Assembly (NCBI RefSeq): GCF_002086735.1
Contig: NZ_MVIJ01000019.1
Span: 1 to 64,000, forward strand
Length of the DNA stretch: 64,000 bases
Origin: Mycobacterium scrofulaceum
GTDB lineage: Bacteria; Actinomycetota; Actinomycetes; Mycobacteriales; Mycobacteriaceae
Direction of reading: 5' to 3'
A model generated the notes under the pieces. That model saw only the letters and a list, made by a program, of their open reading frames with translations, was not told where the DNA came from and did no database searches. Shown here one piece after another: positions 52,866 to 59,875 of the stretch; within the stretch, counting starts at the first letter, position 1, and the number at the start of each line of letters is the position of its first letter. Position numbers and translations under genes: made by a program.

Positions 52866-54022
52866 CGCGGTTCGTCCCCCAGGATCAGCAGCGTGGTGAA
52901 CAATGCCCCCGCTCCCCCGTTGCTGCACAACGCGATATGCGCGTCGGGGACCTGAAGCTCGCCGGCCTGGCCGCGCAGCTGCTGGACCGCTCGGATGGCC
53001 CGTTGCATCATCTGGGGATTGGAGCCCGCGTGGCTGAACGACATGGTTCCTCCGTCGGTGGTGATGGGGTGGCTGCCGTCGATGGCGATGTGGCCGTCCG
53101 CGACGAACGGCCCGCCCTCGCCCTCGCCGCAGAATCCGAAAGCCTCGAGCTGCCGGATGATCTCGAAGGAGAACGGGTCGTACAGCTCCAGCACGTCGAC
53201 GTCGTCGGGCCGCAGCCCGGCGTGGTCGAACGCGCGCCCGGCCGCACGCCGGCCGACCACACCGTTCACGTGCCGGTCCCGCCGCCCGGTCAAATCCCAC
53301 GCCGGCGGATGCTGGTAGGAGGGGCCGTGAAAGTCGGCGCCGCTGCCCAAGACGTAGACGGGCTGGCTTGCGCCATCCACTTTTTCGAGGTTGGCCACCA
53401 CGAGCGCGCACCCGCCTTCGGACGTGGTGGCGCAGTCGAGCAGGTGGAACGGCTCGGCGATGGGCCGGGACCCGGTGATGTCGTCGGGCGCGAAGGGCCC
53501 ACGCTGGTAGTAGACGGCCTCGGGGTTGCGCGACCCGTTGTTGCGGATGGTCGCGGCGACGATCGAAAGTTGTTCGCGCGTCGTGCCGTAGGTGTGCATG
53601 TGCCGGCGCGCGATGAGCGCGAATTCCGCGGTGGTGAACATGCCCCACGGCGCGACGAACTCGTTCTCGGGCCGCGTCCACGGCGCCGTCGCCTCGTGGT
53701 CGCGGTACTCGCCGGCCTGGGCGGCCACCAGCACCACCACGTCGGCCATGCCGTGTTCGATGGCGGTGACCGCTTCGGTGACCATGCCGACGCCGAACGC
53801 GAGCCCCTGCCAGGCCGGGCCGAGGCGCAGGTCGTAGATGAGCGCGGTGGACAGCGGCCCCGCGCTGATCCCGTCGACGTCCTCGAGGCGCAGGCCCGCG
53901 TCGTCGAGGGCGCCGCGGATCGCCTTGAGCGCCAGGCTGCGTGACGTCTCGCCGTCCAGGCGTCGGCCCTGCCGGGTGTTGTGCACCCCGACGATCGCCG
54001 CGGTGCGTTTTCTGCCTGCCAC
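52862..54022 (-). CDS. Thiolase-fold lipid-transfer/aldolase protein 1 (no N-terminal active Cys)
   Basis: A 386-residue thiolase-superfamily protein of the SCP2-thiolase/Ltp group. The N-terminal half is AAIVGVHNTRQGRR and later GMVTEAVTAIEHGMADVVVL, where a true thiolase has its nucleophilic Cys; none is there. The C-terminal half has DVLELYDPFSFEIIRQLEAF, GTMSFSHAGSNPQ (His) and CSNGGAGALFTT. Without the Cys but with a DUF35 partner, the nearest known model is Ltp2, a retro-aldolase that cleaves 17-hydroxy steroid side chains. A similar C-C cleavage of a beta-hydroxyacyl-CoA is inferred here. Confidence 0.83.
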   Translation of the reverse strand: MAGRKRTAAIVGVHNTRQGRRLDGETSRSLALKAIRGALDDAGLRLEDVDGISAGPLSTALIYDLRLGPAWQGLAFGVGMVTEAVTAIEHGMADVVVLVAAQAGEYRDHEATAPWTRPENEFVAPWGMFTTAEFALIARRHMHTYGTTREQLSIVAATIRNNGSRNPEAVYYQRGPFAPDDITGSRPIAEPFHLLDCATTSEGGCALVVANLEKVDGASQPVYVLGSGADFHGPSYQHPPAWDLTGRRDRHVNGVVGRRAAGRAFDHAGLRPDDVDVLELYDPFSFEIIRQLEAFGFCGEGEGGPFVADGHIAIDGSHPITTDGGTMSFSHAGSNPQMMQRAIRAVQQLRGQAGELQVPDAHIALCSNGGAGALFTTLLILGDEPR

Positions 54023-54040
54023 TTCGGTGATCCTTCGCGT

Positions 54041-54370
54041 CTAGTTCTCGTCCGCCACGACACCGAGGTAGGTGCCGACGACGTCGTAGCGTCGCCCGTC
54101 GCGGGTGATGGTCCCGATCGTCGTGGTTCGTGCGTCGGTGGACGCCGCGCCCCCGTCCACCACGTCGATGCGCACGTCCACGGGCCGCGCGGTCTGCGGG
54201 TCGGTGATCTCGACGACCATCGCCACCGCCCGCTCGTGCTCGTCCCATTCGACGCTGGTGATGCGGTGCCGGGCGGTCAACTCCATCACCACCGAGTCCT
54301 CGCGGACCAGAAACCGTACGGGCGCGCATAATTCGCCGGGGCGCGGCGGCACGCACAGGGTGACCGCCAT
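54041..54370 (-). CDS. Hypothetical protein, possible hydratase-like role
   Basis: A 109-residue soluble protein, not recognised. It is made mostly of predicted strands (VRFLVREDSVVMELTARHRI, AVAMVVEITDPQ, DVRIDVVDGG, TTTIGTITRDGRRYDVVG), with no signal peptide, membrane segment or cysteine cluster (one Cys only). It is tightly packed in the operon: 1 nt after the CoA-transferase stop and 18 nt before the thiolase-like gene. The pathway needs an enoyl-CoA hydratase and none is otherwise encoded here; MaoC-like or other function is only a suggestion from context. Confidence 0.7.
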   Translation of the reverse strand: MAVTLCVPPRPGELCAPVRFLVREDSVVMELTARHRITSVEWDEHERAVAMVVEITDPQTARPVDVRIDVVDGGAASTDARTTTIGTITRDGRRYDVVGTYLGVVADEN

Positions 54371-54371
54371 G

Positions 54372-56705
54372 TCACAGGCCCGCCGGTCGGTCGCTGATGG
54401 TCCCCGACCGCGCCAACGCGGACAACTCGTCGTCGCCGCGTCCCAGGAGTCCGGTCAGGACCTCGCCGGTGTGCTGCCCGTACAGCGGCGGCACCCGACG
54501 GATCCAGCGCCGGGGCTTGCCGAGAAACGCGAACGGCATCCCCGTACACAGGAACGACCCGGCGACGGGGTGGTCGACGGTTTCCCAGAAGCCCCGCGCG
54601 TGCAGGTGCGGATCCCGCAGCAATTCGGGGGCCGGAGTGACCCGCGCCGCGGCCACGCCGGCGGCGCGCAGCGCTTCGACCGCCTCGGCCACCGGTCGCC
54701 GGGCCGTCCAGGCGGAGATCAGCTTGTCGGCTTCGTCCGCCTGCTCTCGCCAGTCACCGGCGCGGAGGTCCGGCCGCCCCAGCAGCCGGGCCAGCGCCGT
54801 GCGGGCGGCATCGTCCGTCGCGGCCAGGGCGACCCAGTCGTCCTCCCCCCGGCATCGGTAGACCCCTTGCGGGCCGGCGTCCGGCCCGCGGTTCCCGTTG
54901 CGCCGCATCGTCACTCCGCTGCGGGAGTATTCGACCAGCATCTCGGCGGCCACATTCAGTGCCGCCTCCACCATGGTGGATTCGACGTGCATGCCGGTCC
55001 CGTCCCGGTCGCGGATCGCCAGCGCGGCGACGGCGGCGAAGGCGGCGTGCAGCCCCGCGATCGGGTCGCAGACCCCGCGCGGGATCACCGGGGGGCCGTC
55101 GGCGTGTCCGGTCATCCACGCCATCCCGGTCGCCTGCTCCATCGTCTGGGCGAAGCCCACGCGGTCGCGCCAGGGACCGTCCAGGCCGAAGGCGGGCATC
55201 CGCACCATGATGGCGCGGGGGTTGGCCTCCCGCACGGCAGCCCAGTCCAGGCCGAAGTTCGCCATCACCCGGGGCGAGAAGTTCTCGATGACGAGATCGC
55301 TCGCGGCGATGAGCTCCAGCGCCGTGGCCCGCCCCGCGTCGGTGCTCAGTTCGATGCTGACGCCACGCTTGTTGTTGTTGCTGCACAGGAAGACCGGGCC
55401 CCATTCCCACCACTGGTCCCATGTCGGCGGGCGGCCGGCGGAAAAGCGCATGCCGTCGGGCCGGCGGACCCCCTCGACCTTGATCACGTCGGCGCCCAGG
55501 GTGCCCAGCAGTTGGGTGGCGACCGGTCCCGCCCAGAACGCGGTGAAGTCGGTGATCCGGGTGTCGGCCAACGGCAGTGCGTCGGCGTCGGCGACGGCGG
55601 TCGGACGGGATCGCGGCGGCCAGTGGACCTTACCGTTGTCCGCGCCCAGTCCGGGGGCCCGCCCGGGGGGCCGGGTCGCCATCGCGCCGCTGCGATATGG
55701 CACCCTCGGCTGCAACACCCCCGCCTCCGATTGAACGAACACGCCGCGCTGCACGAAATGGTCGATCGCGGGTAGCATTTCGGGCGTCGCGATCGGGGCC
55801 ACCGGGATCCGGAAGCCGACCGCGAGGTCGACGACCTCCCGCGTGGTGCGGGCCCGGGTCCATCGCGTGACCGTGTCGAGGAACTCGTCGCGGCGGGCGA
55901 CCCGGCCGTCGAACGAGGCGAGTTCGGCGTCGTCGAGCAGGTCAGCGCGATCGATCAGGACCAGGAAGTCCTGGAACTGCTGGGCGGTGATCGTGCAGAA
56001 ACCGACCATCCCGTCGGCGGTGGGGACGATCGACGGCAGCTCCAGACTGCGTTGCCCCAAAAGCGAATCCGCCCCCAGCACGCTGGCCGACATGGCGGAC
56101 AGTCCGCCCATCGCGATCACCATCGCCTCGTACGTGGAGACGTCGACGATCTCGCCGCGGCCGCTGCGCGCGGCATGCCGCGCGGTCGCTGCGGCCACCG
56201 CCGCCGCAAAGGTGCCGGCCAGCCACTCGCCGAGCTGGCCGCCGGCCTGCACCGGCTCGTCCTCCGGCCAGCCGCGGCCGGCCGTCGAGCCGCACAACGC
56301 CTGCAGGATGAACTCGTTGGCGATCACGCGATCGTCGACGTAGGGGCCCGTGGTGCCGAACGGCGTCACGGCGACGACCACGGCCGCGGCGCCGGTGTGG
56401 GCCGTGATGTCGTGGAGCGTCCAGCCGTCGGTCAGGTCGGTCAGCACGACGTCGGCGCCGGCCAGCAGGTCGGTGACCTCCGGCCGGCCAATGTTGGCCA
56501 CGGACTTCTTGCTCGCGGCCAGGTAGCCGAACAGCGCGCCGGGCGGCCCACCGGCGGATCGACCCCGCAGCGAATCCCCCTGCGCTGATTCGACTTTCAC
56601 CACGTCGGCGCCCGCGTCGGCGAACATCTTGCCGCAGTAGGACACCGCGATCCCGTTCGACAGCTCCAGCACGCGCCAGTCCTCGAACGGCGCCCGGGCT
56701 GCCAC
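54372..56705 (-). CDS. Fused double-domain class III (CaiB/BaiF) CoA-transferase
   Basis: A 777-residue protein with two CoA-transferase family III domains (about 5-370 and 385-770). The N-terminal half has GADVVKVES and QLGEWLAG, with Glu160 where the catalytic Asp is expected. The C-terminal half has GADVIKVEGVRRPDGMRF and GVCDPIAG with Asp547 retained. Only the second site is therefore likely to form the aspartyl-CoA intermediate, the first perhaps serving binding. It starts at GTG 56705, 2 nt after the amidohydrolase stop. It should move CoA between an acyl-CoA and a free acid; the substrates are unknown. Confidence 0.85.
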   Translation of the reverse strand: MAARAPFEDWRVLELSNGIAVSYCGKMFADAGADVVKVESAQGDSLRGRSAGGPPGALFGYLAASKKSVANIGRPEVTDLLAGADVVLTDLTDGWTLHDITAHTGAAAVVVAVTPFGTTGPYVDDRVIANEFILQALCGSTAGRGWPEDEPVQAGGQLGEWLAGTFAAAVAAATARHAARSGRGEIVDVSTYEAMVIAMGGLSAMSASVLGADSLLGQRSLELPSIVPTADGMVGFCTITAQQFQDFLVLIDRADLLDDAELASFDGRVARRDEFLDTVTRWTRARTTREVVDLAVGFRIPVAPIATPEMLPAIDHFVQRGVFVQSEAGVLQPRVPYRSGAMATRPPGRAPGLGADNGKVHWPPRSRPTAVADADALPLADTRITDFTAFWAGPVATQLLGTLGADVIKVEGVRRPDGMRFSAGRPPTWDQWWEWGPVFLCSNNNKRGVSIELSTDAGRATALELIAASDLVIENFSPRVMANFGLDWAAVREANPRAIMVRMPAFGLDGPWRDRVGFAQTMEQATGMAWMTGHADGPPVIPRGVCDPIAGLHAAFAAVAALAIRDRDGTGMHVESTMVEAALNVAAEMLVEYSRSGVTMRRNGNRGPDAGPQGVYRCRGEDDWVALAATDDAARTALARLLGRPDLRAGDWREQADEADKLISAWTARRPVAEAVEALRAAGVAAARVTPAPELLRDPHLHARGFWETVDHPVAGSFLCTGMPFAFLGKPRRWIRRVPPLYGQHTGEVLTGLLGRGDDELSALARSGTISDRPAGL

Positions 56706-56707
56706 CC

Positions 56708-58045
56708 TCAGTTGCCCAGGCTGGTGGCGCGCCCCGCGATCCCGCCGGCTTCCGCCGTCACCTGGGACTGCAGGGCGAACTGGGTCATCCGGGTCCACGC
56801 GTCGCGATCACGCTGGCTCGCCCGGCGGCCCACGTGTGTCACCACGTCGACGTCGGTGGCCTGGGCGCGCAGGGAACCGGCCCGGGCCCGTTCCTTCGGG
56901 ATGTGCCGGAACGGATCGAACGAGTAGGCGGCCATGGCGTTTTCGTGGGTGATCTTGTCGATGACGGCGTCGCCGAGGTGCCCCATGGTCTCGATGACGT
57001 CCTCGGGTGCGAACGGCCAGTTGCTGTCGGAATGGGGGAAGTCGGACTCCCAGCACAGCATGTCCTCGTTGAACCACTCCATGTTGCGCACGCCGACCTT
57101 GTCGCTGATGAAGCACGTGTAGAAGTGGCGTTTGAAGACGTCGGCGGGCCCGCTGTAGCCGGGCGGGAACTTCGCCAGCGTCCAGCCCGAATGGCGGTTG
57201 TAGACGTGCTCGGCCCGCCACAGGAAGTACGGGATCCAGCCGACGTCGCCCTCGGTGAGGGAGAACTTCAGCTGCGAGAAGTCCGCCCAGAACTCGGCCC
57301 AGATCAGCTCGGTGAAGGTGAACATGCTCATCATCGACGACGCCGTCATCTGCACGCTGGGCGGCGCGTCGCTCGACACCTGGGGGGAACGCGAGGCAGA
57401 ACCCACATGCGTGCACAGCACCGTCTTGTTGTCACACACGGCCTCGAACAACGGGTACCAGTACCTGGTGTGAATGCTGGGCATCTGCAACGCTTCCGGG
57501 TTCTCCGAGAAAGTCACCGCGTGGCAGCCCTTGCCGGCGAGGCGGTTGACCTCCTTGGCCGCCTCCGTCACGTCGAACAGCGGCAGGATGCCGCAGGGGA
57601 TGAACCGGCCCGGGTAGGCCGCGCACCACTCGTCGATGTGCCAATCGTTGTAGGCCTTGATCATCACCAGGTTGACGTCGCGGTCGGGGCCCTGGTTGAG
57701 CACCTGGCCGGAGAAGCCGGTGAAGTTCGGGAAGTTCAGGCCGGCCAGCTGCCCGCCGGCGTTCATGTCGCGGATCCGCTCGTCCACGTTGAAGCAGCCG
57801 GGCCGCATCTCGTCGTAGCGGGAGGCGTCGATGTTGTACATCTCCCGGGGCTTTCCCGCCACCGCGTTCAAACCCATGTTCCGACCGCGGACCTCGCCGT
57901 AGTACCACTGCTGGACGCCGTCGGGTTCGGTGACCACCCGGGGTGCGCGGTCCCGGTATTTCGCGGGGACGTGCGCGTCGAACATGTCGGCGGGCTCGGC
58001 AATGTGGTCGTCCACGCTGATCAGGATCAAGTCGTCCTTGTGCAT
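56708..58045 (-). CDS. Amidohydrolase-2 family metal-dependent hydrolase/decarboxylase
   Basis: A 445-residue TIM-barrel amidohydrolase. ISVDDHIAEPADMF begins the barrel with the metal-binding D-x-H pattern, THVGSAS carries another His, and WESDFPHSDSNWP holds the late Asp and His. This subgroup is frequent in actinobacterial steroid and aromatic catabolic clusters, where members hydrolyse ring or lactone intermediates or decarboxylate acids. ATG 58045 has GGAG upstream, and a good TTGACA promoter lies 28-57 bp upstream, so this is the first gene of the operon running to PadR. Confidence 0.85.
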   Translation of the reverse strand: MHKDDLILISVDDHIAEPADMFDAHVPAKYRDRAPRVVTEPDGVQQWYYGEVRGRNMGLNAVAGKPREMYNIDASRYDEMRPGCFNVDERIRDMNAGGQLAGLNFPNFTGFSGQVLNQGPDRDVNLVMIKAYNDWHIDEWCAAYPGRFIPCGILPLFDVTEAAKEVNRLAGKGCHAVTFSENPEALQMPSIHTRYWYPLFEAVCDNKTVLCTHVGSASRSPQVSSDAPPSVQMTASSMMSMFTFTELIWAEFWADFSQLKFSLTEGDVGWIPYFLWRAEHVYNRHSGWTLAKFPPGYSGPADVFKRHFYTCFISDKVGVRNMEWFNEDMLCWESDFPHSDSNWPFAPEDVIETMGHLGDAVIDKITHENAMAAYSFDPFRHIPKERARAGSLRAQATDVDVVTHVGRRASQRDRDAWTRMTQFALQSQVTAEAGGIAGRATSLGN

Positions 58046-58072
58046 GCCGCGCTCCTCACCGATACAGTGACT

Positions 58073-58102
58073 AGTAGACAATGGCGCCGATCGCAGTGTC
58101 AA
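58073..58102 (-). promoter_or_regulatory. Promoter of the amidohydrolase operon
   Basis: On the minus strand TTGACA (58102-58097) and TCTACT (58078-58073) are 18 bp apart. An imperfect palindrome centred on ACTAGT overlaps the -10 element and could be the binding site of the PadR or another regulator. It lies in a 193-bp gap after the second DUF35 gene, splitting the cluster into two operons. Confidence 0.6.
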
Positions 58103-58238
58103 CGGTGCGCGTCGGTCTAAATCCGCGGCTAAACGGCTGCATCGCAATGCCACGTCACGCTGGAGGCAGCCCGGTCTACACCGTGGGTTGGCGGCCAGCG
58201 GTCCGCGAAATGGCGACTAATAGTCGCCTACCGGGATG

Positions 58239-58652
58239 TCAGCCGGCGGGCTCGTAGCGCAGCATTGTGACGTCGTCCGCCGGGTAGTCGAAGAACACCG
58301 GCCGCACCCGCATCCCGATCCGCAGATCGGCGGGGTCGACGTTGACCATCTCGGTGGAAAACCTTGGCCCCTCGTCCCATTCGACGATGGCCAGCAGCTG
58401 GGGGACCGCGTCGGCGAAGTGCGGGCTGACCGGCCGCCGCGCCACGGTGTAGGAATACAACGTCCCCATCCCGGAGATCTCACGCCACTCCAGGTCGTCA
58501 GCCAGGGTGCGCGGGGCGCGCACCCGCGGGTAGAACACGTAGCTTCCCAGCGAGGGCGAGTACTGGATTACGATGCGGTGCTGCGCCAACGCGTCCCAAA
58601 ACGGGGCGCTGGTGGGGGTTTTGACGGGCATCGGGCGCTCGAAGGTGGCCAT
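58239..58652 (-). CDS. DUF35 OB-fold protein without zinc ligands (thiolase partner 2)
   Basis: A 137-residue protein with the DUF35 layout: N-terminal helix (PFWDALAQHRIVIQ), ribbon region, and OB fold (GTLYSYTVARRPVSPHF, then VDPADLRIGMRVRPVFFDYP). Where its sister at 52443-52865 has four cysteines, this protein has none (QYSPSLGSYVFYPRVRAP), so no zinc can be bound there. The partner gene 6 nt upstream encodes a thiolase-fold protein, so complex formation is still likely. It is the last gene of the acyl-CoA dehydrogenase operon. Confidence 0.84.
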   Translation of the reverse strand: MATFERPMPVKTPTSAPFWDALAQHRIVIQYSPSLGSYVFYPRVRAPRTLADDLEWREISGMGTLYSYTVARRPVSPHFADAVPQLLAIVEWDEGPRFSTEMVNVDPADLRIGMRVRPVFFDYPADDVTMLRYEPAG

Positions 58653-58658
58653 GTCCGA

Positions 58659-59867
58659 TCAATCCCCCTCGAGGATGAGCGTCGTCTGTTCCGACAGGAT
58701 TCCGCCGTTGCCGGACACGAAGGCGCGATGACAGTCGGCGACCTGCGCCGCACCCGCGCGACCCATGATCTGGCGGGTGGCGTCGCAGACGTGGTGCATG
58801 CCGCCGGCGAGTCCGGCCTGGCCGAAACCCAGTTGCCCGCCCGCGGTGTTGAGCGGGAAGTCGCCGCGGAAGGTCAGGTCATGGCCGGCGACGAATTCCA
58901 TGCCCTTGCCCTTCTCGCAGAAGCCCGCGTCCTCCAGCGACAGCAGCACGGTGATGGTGTAGCAGTCGTAGATCGACACCATGTCCATCTGCGCGCGACT
59001 CAGCTCAGTCATGGCGAACGCGGTATCGGCGGCCTCCGCGATCGGGGTGCACAGCAGATCCTTGGCGTACGTCGGGGTCTTGAACGGCACGTGTTCGCCG
59101 AATCCCTTGACCCACACCGGGCGATGGCGCGCGCGCCTGGCGAGGTCGGCATTGGCGACGACGACCGCGGCGCCCCCGACACAGGGCATGACGATCTCCA
59201 GCATGTGCAGGGGGTCGGCGATCACCGGGCTGGCCAGGACGTCGTCGACGGTGAGCGGCTTGTCCTTCCAGATGGCACCCTCGGTGTGGTTGGCGTTGAA
59301 CCGCGTGTCGACGACGATCTTGGCCATCGCCCGCTCGTCGTAGCCGTAGACCGCCGCGTAGCGCTGGGCGACCTGCCCGTACGGGCCGTTCTGGCCGAGG
59401 TTGCCGTAGGGAATCTCGAATTCGGCTTGGGGAGAGCCGTATTGATTGCTCGACGACCCGAAGAACATCGCGTCGACCATAGGTCTGGGCTTCTTCTTCG
59501 ATGAGGGCGTGATGTAGCGGGCCGGCAACGCGCACAAGACCGCGTCACAGATGCCCAGTTCGATCGCCGCGGCCGCGCGCCAGACCATGGCTGCCGCGCT
59601 CGCCCCGCCGAGGTCGACGTGTTCGGCGAATCGCGCTCCTACGCCGAGGTATTCGGCGATGGTCGACGGCACGAAGATTTCCGACTCGGCCAGGTGCGAT
59701 GCCACGATCCCGTCGACGACGTCACCGGGCAGCCCGGCATTCTCGAGTGCGGCCGCGGACAATTCCGCCCACTGTTCGATCGCGAACGGCGCGAGCGACG
59801 CCTTGTTGAGCCGCTCGGGCGGCAGCTCGACATAGCCGACGATCGCGGCCTCACCGCGTAATCCCAT
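58659..59867 (-). CDS. Thiolase-fold lipid-transfer/aldolase protein 2 (no N-terminal active Cys)
   Basis: A 402-residue SCP2-thiolase-like protein starting MGLRGEAAIVGYVELPPERL. The site of the thiolase nucleophile reads HVDLGGASAAAMVWRAA, without Cys. MVSIYDCYTITVLLSLEDAG and LNTAGGQLGFGQAGLAGGMH (with His in the late catalytic loop) mark the C-terminal half. It starts 8 nt after the acyl-CoA dehydrogenase stop and is followed by a zinc-less DUF35, giving a second thiolase/DUF35 pair clearly different in sequence from the first. Confidence 0.84.
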   Translation of the reverse strand: MGLRGEAAIVGYVELPPERLNKASLAPFAIEQWAELSAAALENAGLPGDVVDGIVASHLAESEIFVPSTIAEYLGVGARFAEHVDLGGASAAAMVWRAAAAIELGICDAVLCALPARYITPSSKKKPRPMVDAMFFGSSSNQYGSPQAEFEIPYGNLGQNGPYGQVAQRYAAVYGYDERAMAKIVVDTRFNANHTEGAIWKDKPLTVDDVLASPVIADPLHMLEIVMPCVGGAAVVVANADLARRARHRPVWVKGFGEHVPFKTPTYAKDLLCTPIAEAADTAFAMTELSRAQMDMVSIYDCYTITVLLSLEDAGFCEKGKGMEFVAGHDLTFRGDFPLNTAGGQLGFGQAGLAGGMHHVCDATRQIMGRAGAAQVADCHRAFVSGNGGILSEQTTLILEGD

Positions 59868-59875
59868 GTACAGTC

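Noticed and set aside
52862-54356. Long in-frame extension upstream of the first DUF35 gene
   Set aside because: The extension is in another frame of the thiolase-like gene; the GTG at 52865 overlapping the thiolase stop is the natural start.
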